Shown here in pieces: positions 8,470 through 16,663 of a DNA stretch of 64,000 nucleotides. The notes beneath the pieces were generated by a model. The model saw only the letters and a program-made list of their open reading frames with translations. It was not told where the DNA came from and searched no databases. Every line of letters begins with the position of its first letter. Within the stretch, counting starts at the first letter, position 1. Source of the DNA: Catenulispora acidiphila DSM 44928. GTDB lineage: Bacteria; Actinomycetota; Actinomycetes; Streptomycetales; Catenulisporaceae. Made by a program: the position numbers and the translations under genes. Location of the stretch: positions 434,001 through 498,000 of the forward strand of contig NC_013131.1 in the NCBI RefSeq assembly GCF_000024025.1, read 5' to 3'.

Positions 8470-8902
8470 GACGAAATCCCCCTACGCCTGCGCGGCCTGC
8501 CGAACGGCGATCCGCGGAATGACTCCAGGCTCCCGCGCCGCGAAGCGATGTGGGGAGAGCGTGCTTGACCTGGTGTCACGAGCACCAGGCTCAGAACTTT
8601 CGGATGGCACAGGGCAGAGCGGAAAAGTCGGCATCGAGGATCGCTCGGACCGCCCGCATCCTGGCGCGCGGCATGGCAGCGCTTGTGGATGCCAAAGCAT
8701 CAGCCTCAAGGGTTGTGCGGGCCGCCCGCGGTAAGCCGCGCCGCACTTCGGCGCTCGCTGTCCTGAAGCATCGGCGCTGAGGGCTGTGCGGACCGCTCGC
8801 ATCACGTCGAGCCGCACTTCGGCGCTCGCTGTGCCGAAGCGTCAGCCTCGAGGCGGCTGGCTTGGCCGCATTTTTTAGGTCGCATCGCGCAGTGCTCTCG
8901 AC
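8470..8902. other. Intergenic region carrying a degenerate tandem repeat
   Basis: 433 bases upstream of the GlcG/HbpS gene and downstream of the HTH-TPR regulator, both on the minus strand. No ORF here has family features or a good start. The right-hand half is occupied by a 71-bp direct repeat, listed separately; the left part shows a looser similarity to the same unit. Confidence 0.6.
8695..8850. repeat. 71-bp tandem direct repeat, two full copies and a partial third
   Basis: Unit 1 is 8695-8765, unit 2 is 8766-8836, and a third begins at 8837 and fades out. The strongest conserved block, CCGCACTTCGGCGCTCGCTG, occurs at 8741 and 8812, exactly 71 bases apart. Each unit opens with AAGCATC or AAGCGTC. 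It is intergenic, with no sign of CRISPR spacing. Confidence 0.8.
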
Positions 8903-10330
8903 CTATTCGTGAGCGGCCGAATCCCCACCACCCGGCACGACATGCACCGCCCGATGCACCGAATCCAGTGCCGAGATCACCGGCGGCGGCAGCGGTGCGG
9001 CGCCGAGGGTCGTCGTGCCGGGCCTCGCTAGCGCGGTCAGTCCGTTCCGGTAGGCCGCCACCGCCTCGCGGGTGCGGCCCTGCTTGTCGAGCAGGTCGCC
9101 GAGGAGGCGGGAGGTGTCGGCGAGGTCGCCTGCGACGTCGGCGTCCTGCTGGAGTTCGATCGCTTGGCGGTAGTGGCGTTCGGCGGTTTGGGGGTCGTCG
9201 GCGCGTTCGCGGATCAGGCCGAGGAGGCGGTGGGCGGCGGCAGCGTGGACGGCGCCGTGGCCTGGGCCGAGGTCGGCGAGCAGGCGGGTCAGCAGGTGCT
9301 CGGCTTCGTCGGTGTGGCCGAGGCGCCAGCGGACGTCGGCGAGTTCGACTTCGACCTGGACCGCGTAGAACACCGCGTCGGCGGCGCGGAGCATGGTCGC
9401 GGCGGTGCGCAGTTCGGTTTCGGCGTCGGCGAAGCGTTCGTGTTGGGCGTAGAGGTAGCCGCGCATCCAGTGGCATTGCGCCAGTTCGGCGCGGATCTCC
9501 CATTGCTGGTAGACGTCCTGCGCCTTCACCAGCGCGGCCTCGGCTTCGTCGAAGCGTCCGCCGGCGGCCAGGGTGCGGGCGACCGAGCGGTGCAGGGTGG
9601 CCACGGCGATCGGATCGGCGACGCGCGGTGCCAGGTCCAGGGCGAGCGTCGCCGCCTTCGTGGCGCGCTCCAACGCGCCGAGTTCCAGATACGGCCCGAT
9701 GACCGCCGCGTACAGCAGCACCAGCGACGCCGGATCCGGCAGCCCGCCGCCGTTCAGCTCGCTGATGGTGTTCTCGAGCAGATAGCAGGAGTAGCGGACG
9801 TCGCCCTCCAGGTAGTACGCCGTCGCCCGACCGCGAATCGCGCGCACTCGTGCCACCAGCGGCCGATCGGCGAGCAGCGCCTCGGCTTGCTCGAACTGCT
9901 CGCGCCCGGCGGCCAGATCGCCCCGGCGCAGCAGGAACGCCCCGAGCGCGACGCGCACATCCGCCGCCAGATCCGGCACGTCGTTGCCCGCCGCCCGCTC
10001 CAGCAGCGCCGCCAACAACGCCTCGGCCTCCGCCGCGCGCCCCGCGTCCATCGCCGCGTTCGCCTCGGCCAGCCCGTCGCGGATCTCCGCACGCAGCCCC
10101 GCCGGAACGCCGGTCGCCAGCTCCTCGTAGCTGATCGCGAGCCGCTCGGCGAAGTAACGCAGCGCCGCCTCCGACGCGCGCGCCTTGCCGGCCTCCAGCG
10201 TGGAGACGTACGCCGCGGTGTATCCGGGCTCTGCCAAAGCGCGCTGCGTCAGGCCGCGCCGCGTGCGCACCTCCTGCAGCCGCGCCCCGATCTGGCCCTG
10301 CGTCTGCTGACCGTCGCCGGACAGGGGCAT
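8903..10330 (-). CDS. HTH (XRE) - TPR transcriptional regulator
   Basis: 475 residues, ATG start with GAGGAGG nine bases upstream. Residues 13-70 form a Cro/C1-type helix-turn-helix (LQEVRTRRGLTQRALAEPGYTAAYVSTLEAGKA). Residues about 90-450 are consecutive tetratricopeptide-like helical repeats (for example EAEALLAALLERA, ERHYRQAIELQQDA). XRE-TPR regulators often respond to small peptides in Gram-positive bacteria. It is divergent from a proline iminopeptidase gene (start 10478), so peptide sensing linked to peptide cleavage is a reasonable but unproven idea. Confidence 0.82.
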   Translation of the reverse strand: MPLSGDGQQTQGQIGARLQEVRTRRGLTQRALAEPGYTAAYVSTLEAGKARASEAALRYFAERLAISYEELATGVPAGLRAEIRDGLAEANAAMDAGRAAEAEALLAALLERAAGNDVPDLAADVRVALGAFLLRRGDLAAGREQFEQAEALLADRPLVARVRAIRGRATAYYLEGDVRYSCYLLENTISELNGGGLPDPASLVLLYAAVIGPYLELGALERATKAATLALDLAPRVADPIAVATLHRSVARTLAAGGRFDEAEAALVKAQDVYQQWEIRAELAQCHWMRGYLYAQHERFADAETELRTAATMLRAADAVFYAVQVEVELADVRWRLGHTDEAEHLLTRLLADLGPGHGAVHAAAAHRLLGLIRERADDPQTAERHYRQAIELQQDADVAGDLADTSRLLGDLLDKQGRTREAVAAYRNGLTALARPGTTTLGAAPLPPPVISALDSVHRAVHVVPGGGDSAAHE

Positions 10331-10477
10331 CGCGCCGTTCCTCCTCTTTCCCAGCCGCCTAGTGCACTCCTACCACGAAGCACCCGCGAGGGTCTTGCCT
10401 CAACCCGCTCCGTGCCCTAGCTTAACCATCACTCTAAATGGAGTTACTGCTTCATTTAACTTGGGGAGTGAGGCGCT

Positions 10478-11764
10478 GTGCCACCGGCGATCCGGCAGAC
10501 CGACCACCTGTTCACGGTTCCGCTGCACCACGACCGTCCGCGCGGGGAGCAGATCGAGCTCTACGCCCGCGAGGTCACCGCGGACGAGACGCTCCCGTGG
10601 CTGGTCTTCCTCCAGGGCGGGCCCGGCCACCGGTCGCCCCGCCCGCTCCCCGCGGCGCTGGCGACCGGCTGGCTCAGCCGCGCCCTGCAGGACTACCGCG
10701 TGCTGCTGCTCGACCAGCGCGGCACCGGCCGCTCAACCCCGGCGACGCGGCAGACCCTGCCGAGCCGGGGCGACGCGCGGCGCCAGGCCGAGTACCTCAC
10801 CGCCTTCCGCGCCGACTCGATCGTCCGCGACGCCGAGCTCGTCCGGCGGCAGCTGACCGGCGGCGCTCCGTGGAGCGTGCTGGGGCAGAGCTTCGGCGGA
10901 TTCTGCACGATCAGCTATTTGTCGGACGCGCCCGAAGGCCTCGCAGAGGTCTTCATCACCGGCGGCGTGCCGACGTTGGAGGGCGACGCCGACGACGTCT
11001 ACCGTGCTGCCTATCCGCGCATGGAAGACAAGAACGCGCTGCTCTACCACCGCTATCCCCAGGATGTGGATATCGCGCGCTCGATCGCCGAGTTCCTGCG
11101 GGAGCACGAAACCGTGCTGCCCGACGGGACGCTGCTGACGGTCGAGGCGTTCCAGTCGCTCGGCATCATGCTCGGCGCGACCGACGGTGTGGACCGTCTG
11201 CACTACCTCCTGGAGGACCCCTTCTGCCAGACGGCGCACCGGACGGAGCTGTCCGACCGGTTCCAGTGGCAGGTCCAGGCCGCACTGTCCTTCGCCGAGC
11301 GGCCGCTCTACGCGCTCCTGCACGAGGCGATCTACGCGCAGGGTTCCGGACCCACCGCGTGGGCTGCCAGCCGCGTTCGCAAACAGTTCCCGCGCTTCGA
11401 CGCCGAGCGCGTTCTGTCGGAGACGGGAACACCGCTGCTGTTCACGGGCGAGACCATTCACCCCTGGCACTTCCGGACCGACCCGGCGCTGCGGCCGCTG
11501 CGCGCGGTGGCCGATCTGCTTGCCGGCTATGAGGATTGGCGCCCTTTGTACGACACGTCCGTGCTGGCGGCGAATACCGTGCCGACCTTCGCGACTGTCT
11601 ATACCGACGACCTGTACGTCGATCCCAAGCAGTCGCTGACCACCGCCGACGCCATCCGGGCTCTGACGGTTCACGTCTCGGACGACCACGAGCACGACGG
11701 CCTCACCGCAAGCGGCACCGACGTGCTCGACCACCTGCTGGGTATGGCGCGCGACGCGCGCTGA
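10478..11764 (+). CDS. Proline iminopeptidase-like alpha/beta hydrolase (S33)
   Basis: 428 residues from a GTG with GAGG five bases before it. GGPG at residues 47-50 is the oxyanion motif typical of S33 peptidases, LLDQRGTGRS follows at 77-86, and the nucleophile is S138 in GQSFGG. The C-terminal His lies in SDDHEHDG. There is no signal peptide, so it is cytoplasmic. The family removes N-terminal proline from peptides. It is divergent from the HTH-TPR regulator across 147 bases. Confidence 0.85.
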   Translation: MPPAIRQTDHLFTVPLHHDRPRGEQIELYAREVTADETLPWLVFLQGGPGHRSPRPLPAALATGWLSRALQDYRVLLLDQRGTGRSTPATRQTLPSRGDARRQAEYLTAFRADSIVRDAELVRRQLTGGAPWSVLGQSFGGFCTISYLSDAPEGLAEVFITGGVPTLEGDADDVYRAAYPRMEDKNALLYHRYPQDVDIARSIAEFLREHETVLPDGTLLTVEAFQSLGIMLGATDGVDRLHYLLEDPFCQTAHRTELSDRFQWQVQAALSFAERPLYALLHEAIYAQGSGPTAWAASRVRKQFPRFDAERVLSETGTPLLFTGETIHPWHFRTDPALRPLRAVADLLAGYEDWRPLYDTSVLAANTVPTFATVYTDDLYVDPKQSLTTADAIRALTVHVSDDHEHDGLTASGTDVLDHLLGMARDAR

Positions 11765-11766
11765 GA

Positions 11767-11808
11767 ACTCCCTTTCGAGGTACACCTACTCCCTTTTGAG
11801 GTACCCCC
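11767..11808 (+). repeat. 21-bp tandem repeat carrying the ribosome binding site
   Basis: Copies at 11767-11787 and 11788-11808 agree at 18 of 21 positions; each contains CTCCCTTT and GAGGTAC. The GAGG of the second copy is seven bases before the ATG at 11809 and acts as its Shine-Dalgarno sequence, so the repeat duplicates the translation signal. Confidence 0.75.
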
Positions 11809-12606
11809 ATGCCTGCTCAAGCCTTGCGCGCTCTGCTCGGCAATCTCAGAACCCGAATAGCGGCGGCGGCTGTGTCCGCCGCTGCCCTCGGCGCCGTCGT
11901 CGTCCTGCCCGCCAGCAGCGCGCACGCCGCGCAGTGCTGGTACGGATCCTGCTTCAGCTACGTCACCGGACGTCAGTACACGAACACGACCGGCGCGTCG
12001 GTCACCATGGAGCAGGCCGCCCCGCGCAACGTCGCCGCCGACGGTCACTCACTGCAGGAACTCTCGCTCCAGACCTCCGGCGGGACGACCGTCGCCGACA
12101 CCATCGAGATCGGCTGGACCGTCGACCCCGAACTCAACGGCGACTACCAGCCGCACCTGTTCGTCTTCCACTGGGTCGACGGCCAGCCGACGTGCTACAA
12201 CGCCTGCGGCTTCGTCCAGGTCTCCACGACGGTGCGAGCCGGCATGGCCGTGACACCGGGTACCACCGGCGTTTTCGCTCTGCGCTACTACCAGGGCAAC
12301 TGGTGGGCGTACTACAACAACGTCGCCTTCGGGTACTTCCCCGGCTCGGCATGGAAGGGCGCCTTCACCAGCGCCCAGATCGTCTCGGCGTTCGGCGAGG
12401 TGGCATCCGACAGCGCGCCGAGCTGCACGCAGATGGGGGACGGGATCTACGGGAGCCAGAGCGGAGCGTCTTCGATTTCCGGTTACCAGCTCTACGGATC
12501 CACTGACCGGCCGGCGCTGACGGTGACGGCGACCGACCCGGGCTCGTACAACTACGGCGCGGTCACGGGGACCTCGTTCAATCTGGGAGGTCCTGGTGCT
12601 TGCTAA
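11809..12606 (+). CDS. Secreted neprosin-like glutamic peptidase domain protein (copy 1)
   Basis: 265 residues. Residues 1-40 are a Sec signal peptide ending AHA. The mature part matches the neprosin (PF03080) core: EIGWTVDPELNGD, LFVFHWVDG, CYNACGFVQ, GYFPGSAW and AFGEVASD. E108 in PEL and E197 in FGEV are the best candidates for the paired catalytic glutamates of this class, but I cannot confirm the alignment. The plant pro-domain is absent. Family members cut after proline at acidic pH. Its last 11 bases overlap the next gene, a paralogue. Confidence 0.78.
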   Translation: MPAQALRALLGNLRTRIAAAAVSAAALGAVVVLPASSAHAAQCWYGSCFSYVTGRQYTNTTGASVTMEQAAPRNVAADGHSLQELSLQTSGGTTVADTIEIGWTVDPELNGDYQPHLFVFHWVDGQPTCYNACGFVQVSTTVRAGMAVTPGTTGVFALRYYQGNWWAYYNNVAFGYFPGSAWKGAFTSAQIVSAFGEVASDSAPSCTQMGDGIYGSQSGASSISGYQLYGSTDRPALTVTATDPGSYNYGAVTGTSFNLGGPGAC

Positions 12607-13435
12607 GGTCCGCGTCGGGCTCGTTTCGGGCCTGTTCTCCATGAGCCTGCTCGGTTCCACGGCTGCTGCCGCGGTCCCGGCGGCGTCGGCTGCCGTGCTG
12701 GCGCCGCGCGTGCCGACAGTGTCCGCCGCCGCTACGGACAGCGGCCCGATCTGTTGGTACGGCGCGTGTTACGACTACGTCAGCGGTCATCAGTGGACGG
12801 ACACCACCGGCGTCAGTGTCCTGATGAAGGTCGAGAAGCCGGTCGTGAACCCCGCCCAGACCGGGGAACACAGCCTGCAGGAGATCGCACTGCAGAACAC
12901 CGCCCGCACCTCGACCGTCGAGATCGGCTGGACGGTCGATCCCGAACTCAACGGCGACAACCAGCCGCACCTGTTCGTCTACCACTGGGTCGACGGCCAA
13001 GAGAGCTGCTACAACGCCTGCGGCTTCGTGCAGGTCTCCCGCGCCATCAAGCCCGGCATGGCCCTGCACCCGAACGAGGCGGCGAACTTCGCCACCCAGA
13101 ACATCCACGGCGACTGGTGGGTCTTCTTCCGTGACGAGCCCGTCGGCTACTTCCCCGGCTCGCTGTGGAGCGGCACGTACCAAACAGCGCAGCTGGTCTC
13201 GGTCTTCGGCGAGGTGGCGGAGAACACCGCGGACTCGCCGAGCTGTACACAAATGGGTGACGGACGCTTCGGCTCCTCGCCCGCCGCATCCTGGATCCGC
13301 GACTACCGCATCGCCGGGACCAAGGACGCACCGAACCTCGCCGTCAGCTCCACCAGTCCGAATCACTACGACGCCGGAGCCGTGACGCCGACGTCGTTCA
13401 AGCTAGGCGGACCGGGGACCGGCGCTTGTAGCTAA
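12596..13435 (+). CDS. Secreted neprosin-like glutamic peptidase domain protein (copy 2)
   Basis: 279 residues from a GTG with GGGAGG five bases upstream, lying inside the end of copy 1, so the two are translationally coupled. A signal peptide covers about residues 1-37. The domain repeats the motifs of copy 1: EIGWTVDPELNGDNQPHLF, CYNACGFVQVS, GYFPGSLW, FGEVAEN and SCTQMGDG. The similarity shows a tandem duplication. The stop codon lies in the first unit of a 15-bp triple repeat. Confidence 0.78.
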   Translation: MLAKVRVGLVSGLFSMSLLGSTAAAAVPAASAAVLAPRVPTVSAAATDSGPICWYGACYDYVSGHQWTDTTGVSVLMKVEKPVVNPAQTGEHSLQEIALQNTARTSTVEIGWTVDPELNGDNQPHLFVYHWVDGQESCYNACGFVQVSRAIKPGMALHPNEAANFATQNIHGDWWVFFRDEPVGYFPGSLWSGTYQTAQLVSVFGEVAENTADSPSCTQMGDGRFGSSPAASWIRDYRIAGTKDAPNLAVSSTSPNHYDAGAVTPTSFKLGGPGTGACS

Positions 13436-13470
13436 GAACCTTGGAGCTAAGAACCTTGTAGCTAAGAACG
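13426..13470. repeat. 15-bp tandem repeat, three copies, containing both convergent stop codons
   Basis: Units TTGTAGCTAAGAACC (13426-13440), TTGGAGCTAAGAACC (13441-13455) and TTGTAGCTAAGAACG (13456-13470). The TAA ending the neprosin gene is in unit 1. The TAG ending the minus-strand TetR gene is in unit 3. Confidence 0.9.
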
Positions 13471-14238
13471 CCGACGCGGCGTCTCCCGCGTCCCGTACTT
13501 CCAGCCGCTCATACAAAGATCGAGCTGCTCGTCGTCCAGCGGCGCCGGGGCGAGGACCGTCGTGTCCCCGGCGGCGCGGGCGCGCAAGCCGTCCAGCAGC
13601 ACCGCCAGATGGCGCCGCCACACCTCGGGATCGGCGGGAGCCGTGAAGTCGACGACCCCGACAGCCGAGATCAACAGCACGCCCACATCGGCCGGAACCA
13701 CGTCGGGGCGCAGGTCGCCCTCCGCCTTGGCCCGACCGATGATGTCGTACAGCGCCGGCTGCACGGTCTCCCGCACGACCTCCTCCCTGTCCAGCTCGCA
13801 CTGGTCGAGGTACTTCTGCCGCGAGAGCATCAGGTCCCGCAGCGCCTTGTCGCGGCCCTGCGACTCCAGCATCGCGGTCATGAAGTGGACCAGCCCGTCC
13901 CAGGCGCGCGGCAGCGCCATCGACTCCGCGACGATGCGCGTGATCGAGGCGAGCATGTCGTCGAACAGCGCGTCGATGAGCGCGTCGCGGTTGGGGAAGC
14001 GGCGGTAGACGGTTCCGACGCCCAGGCCGGCTTCGTGCGCCACCTCATCGAGGGACGCGTCCAGACCGCGTGCCGCGAAGACCGTCTTGGCGGTGTCGAT
14101 GATCAACTGCCGGTTCCGCTCGGCGTCCCGGCGCAGCGGACGGGGCGCAGCCGGGGCTGCCACCTGGGGCTTCGCCATCTCGGTCTTCGCGTTCGTCACG
14201 GCTGCTCCTGCCATCGTCGCCGTCATCGGCGACGGCAT
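13462..14238 (-). CDS. TetR family regulator of the adjacent MFS exporter
   Basis: 258 residues. After a 40-residue low-complexity start (several Met residues, so the true start is uncertain) comes the TetR_N helix-turn-helix, NRQLIIDTAKTVFAARGLDASLDEVAHEAGLGVGTVYRRFPNRDALIDAL. The ligand domain follows to the end. It is divergent from the MFS gene at 14361 with a palindromic operator in between, the usual arrangement for a drug-responsive repressor. The inducer is unknown. Confidence 0.85.
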   Translation of the reverse strand: MPSPMTATMAGAAVTNAKTEMAKPQVAAPAAPRPLRRDAERNRQLIIDTAKTVFAARGLDASLDEVAHEAGLGVGTVYRRFPNRDALIDALFDDMLASITRIVAESMALPRAWDGLVHFMTAMLESQGRDKALRDLMLSRQKYLDQCELDREEVVRETVQPALYDIIGRAKAEGDLRPDVVPADVGVLLISAVGVVDFTAPADPEVWRRHLAVLLDGLRARAAGDTTVLAPAPLDDEQLDLCMSGWKYGTRETPRRRS

Positions 14239-14284
14239 GGATGAATCTTAGGCACAGTTAAATGGAACACCTCTCTCCATGTGG

Positions 14285-14305
14285 AGGCAAGTCTTCCACT
14301 TGCCT
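14285..14305. promoter_or_regulatory. Palindromic operator between TetR and MFS genes
   Basis: AGGCAAGT (14285-14292), five bases, then ACTTGCCT (14298-14305): a perfect 8+5+8 inverted repeat. A second partial inverted element (CTTCCACTT at 14293 against AAGTGGAAG at 14323) extends it. Its place between divergent regulator and exporter suggests it is the TetR binding site. Confidence 0.65.
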
Positions 14306-14360
14306 GCTACAGTCGGTCCGGTAAGTGGAAGAGGATCCTCCAGATCAGGGGACGTGAACG

Positions 14361-15890
14361 ATGGCAGATCTTCGGACGACCGGCGCGGAGGCTCAGACCG
14401 CCGACGCCGCACCCGCCGACCACACCGACCACACCGACCCCCACCACGCCAGGCGCTGGTTCATCCTGGGGATCATCGGCCTGGCGCAGTTGATGATCGT
14501 GCTCGACGTGACGATCGTGAACATCGCGCTGCCGGACGCCCAGAAGGCGCTGGGCTTCTCGAACGGCGACCGGCAGTGGATCGTCACCGCCTACTCCCTG
14601 GCCTTCGGCAGCCTGCTGCTGCTGTTCGGACGGGTGTCCGACGTCATCGGCCGCCGCGCGATGTTCCTGATCGGCCTGGTCGGCTTCGCCGCGGCCTCCG
14701 CGCTGGGCGGCGCCGCGCCGAACTTCGAGATCCTGGTCCTGGCCCGCGCGCTGCAGGGCGTCGCCGGCGCCATGCTCGCCCCGGCCGCGCTGTCGCTGCT
14801 GTCCACGACCTTCACCGAGGCCAAGGAGCGCGCCACCGCCTTCGCCGTGTTCGGCGGCATCGCCGGCTCCGGCGCCGCGATCGGCATGCTGCTCGGCGGC
14901 GTGCTGACCGAGTTCCTGAACTGGCGCTGGACGCTGTTCGTCAACGTCGGCATCAGCGTTATCGCGATCGCCGGCGCCGCCGTCCTGATCCCGCGCCACG
15001 CGCGCAGCGCCGACCGGCCCTCGCTCGACATCCCCGGCACGGTCCTGGTCTCGGCGGGCCTGTTCGGCATCGTCTACGGCTTCGCCAACGCCGAATCGCA
15101 TCCGTGGAGCGCCCCGGGGACCTGGGGCTTCCTGGTCGCCGGCCTGGTCCTGCTGGGCGCGTTCACCTTCTGGCAGACCCGCACCAAGCACCCGCTGCTC
15201 CCGCTGCGCGTCATCCTCGAGCGCAACCGCGGCGGCTCCTACCTGGCGATGTTCCTCACCGGCATCGGCATGTTCGGCGTGTTCCTGTTCCTGAACTACT
15301 ACCTGCAGGAGATCCTGCGCTACTCCCCGGTGATGACCGGCGTGGCGTTCCTGCCGATGGTCGCCGCCCTGATGATCACCGCGACGATCAGCACCACCCA
15401 GCTCTACCCGCGCGTCGGCGCCAAGATCCTGGTCTTCGCCGGCATGCTGCTGGCCGGCGCCGGCATGGTCTGGCTCACCGGCATCAGCCTGACCTCCAGC
15501 TACGCGGCGAACATCCTCGGCCCGACCGTGGTCGTCGGCATCGGCATGGGCGCCATCTTCGCCCCGGCGATGAACGCCGCCACCTCCGGCGTCGAGGCCG
15601 GCGACGCCGGCGTCGCCTCGGCGATGGTGAACACCGCGCAGCAGATCGGCGGCTCGATCGGCACCGCGCTGCTGAACTCCCTCGCCGCCAGCGCGCTGAC
15701 CAGCTACCTGGTCGGCAAGAACGCCACGAACCCGGTCGTGCAGGCCAACGCGGCGATCCACAGCTACGTGGTCGCGTTCTGGTGGGCCGCGGCCATCTTC
15801 GGAGTCGGCGCGATCATCTGCGGCCTGATTCTGAAGTCGGGCAAGCCGGATCCGGCGGACCCGGACGCCGCTCCGGCGATCCACGCCTAG
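14361..15890 (+). CDS. MFS exporter, DHA2 (EmrB/QacA) type, 14 helices
   Basis: 509 residues. The first ~30 residues are hydrophilic, then 14 predicted membrane helices. Motifs of drug:H+ antiporter family 2 are clear: LDVTIVNIALPDAQ in helix 1, GRVSDVIGRR as motif A, LARALQGVAGAM as motif B and GGVLTEFLNWRW as motif C. It should export a toxic compound in exchange for protons and is probably repressed by the divergent TetR protein. It is closely similar to the exporter at 25406-26905, sharing long identical stretches. Confidence 0.88.
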   Translation: MADLRTTGAEAQTADAAPADHTDHTDPHHARRWFILGIIGLAQLMIVLDVTIVNIALPDAQKALGFSNGDRQWIVTAYSLAFGSLLLLFGRVSDVIGRRAMFLIGLVGFAAASALGGAAPNFEILVLARALQGVAGAMLAPAALSLLSTTFTEAKERATAFAVFGGIAGSGAAIGMLLGGVLTEFLNWRWTLFVNVGISVIAIAGAAVLIPRHARSADRPSLDIPGTVLVSAGLFGIVYGFANAESHPWSAPGTWGFLVAGLVLLGAFTFWQTRTKHPLLPLRVILERNRGGSYLAMFLTGIGMFGVFLFLNYYLQEILRYSPVMTGVAFLPMVAALMITATISTTQLYPRVGAKILVFAGMLLAGAGMVWLTGISLTSSYAANILGPTVVVGIGMGAIFAPAMNAATSGVEAGDAGVASAMVNTAQQIGGSIGTALLNSLAASALTSYLVGKNATNPVVQANAAIHSYVVAFWWAAAIFGVGAIICGLILKSGKPDPADPDAAPAIHA

Positions 15891-15936
15891 TCCTTGTTCT
15901 TCTCGGCTTTGTTCACAGAGTACTGATTTCGATCCC

Positions 15937-15976
15937 AACCCTGATCCCGGTGCGTGGACGCGCCGGGATCAGGGTT
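15937..15976. terminator. Strong bidirectional terminator
   Basis: AACCCTGATCCCGG (15937-15950) pairs with 15963-15976 in a perfect 14-bp stem with a 12-nt loop. On the plus strand it is followed by TTTTGT. It stands between the convergent MFS and TetR genes and should stop both. Confidence 0.85.
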
Positions 15977-15979
15977 TTG

Positions 15980-16552
15980 TCATGGGTTCTCGGCGCGCAG
16001 CCCGTCGATGTAAATCCCCAAGAATCGGCGCCACTCGTCCGTGCCGCCGTTGATCGAGTCCCGGATGACCCGTGTCATCGCGCGCGTCAGTGTGGACATG
16101 TCGGTGATCGTGAAGTCGGCGCGCAGTCGGCCGTCGGCGTGGGCGCGGTCGATCAGCTCGGCGGCGTGCCCCGCGCCCTGCCGGCATGACTGCACGACAC
16201 CGGCGGCGTCGGGGATGTCGCGGGCCAGCACCTCGTTCAGGCCGTGGTCCTCGGCGTGCATCGCGAACACGTCCTGGAGATAGCCGACGAAGGCCTGCCA
16301 GGCGTCGGGTTCGGCCAGTGCCTTGCGGCCGAGTTCCTGGAGCGCCGCCAGCCGTGTCGGGAAGATCGCCTCGAAGAGCGCGACGCGCGTCGGGAAGTGC
16401 GCGTACAGCGTGCCGATGCTGACTCCGGCGGTACGCGCGATGTGTTCCATCGGCACGTCCAGCCCGCGTTCGGCGAACAGCCGCGTGGCCGCGGACAGCA
16501 GCTTCTCACGGTTGCGCGCCGCGTCCGCGCGGAGGGTTCGGGCCGGTGCCAT
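15980..16552 (-). CDS. TetR family regulator (divergent from SDR gene)
   Basis: 190 residues from the ATG at 16552; no clear Shine-Dalgarno, so the mRNA may be nearly leaderless. Residues 9-55 are the TetR_N domain (NREKLLSAATRLFAERGLDVPMEHIARTAGVSIGTLYAHFPTR). The remaining helices form the ligand domain. Two copies of a 16-bp palindrome lie just upstream (16572-16587 and 16612-16627), so it very likely represses itself and the SDR gene at 16664. Confidence 0.86.
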   Translation of the reverse strand: MAPARTLRADAARNREKLLSAATRLFAERGLDVPMEHIARTAGVSIGTLYAHFPTRVALFEAIFPTRLAALQELGRKALAEPDAWQAFVGYLQDVFAMHAEDHGLNEVLARDIPDAAGVVQSCRQGAGHAAELIDRAHADGRLRADFTITDMSTLTRAMTRVIRDSINGGTDEWRRFLGIYIDGLRAENP

Positions 16553-16568
16553 GTCTGTCAGTCTAACG

Positions 16569-16630
16569 AAATCGAGGGTGCCCTCGACTTCACGGTCGTC
16601 CGTGGATAAAGTCGAGGGCACCCTCGATTT
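16569..16630. promoter_or_regulatory. Twin TetR operators forming a 22-bp perfect inverted repeat
   Basis: TCGAGGGTGCCCTCGA at 16572-16587 is itself a palindrome, and its mirror copy TCGAGGGCACCCTCGA lies at 16612-16627. The whole arms 16569-16590 and 16609-16630 are perfect reverse complements separated by 18 bases. This is a clear two-dimer repressor target between divergent TetR and SDR genes. Confidence 0.85.
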
Positions 16631-16663
16631 ATCTTTCTCGATCTCTCCTGGAAAGGCACACCC

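Noticed and set aside
12134-13366. Minus-strand frames opposite the neprosin genes
   Set aside because: They are shadows; both neprosin copies have signal peptides, coupled starts and conserved motifs on the plus strand.
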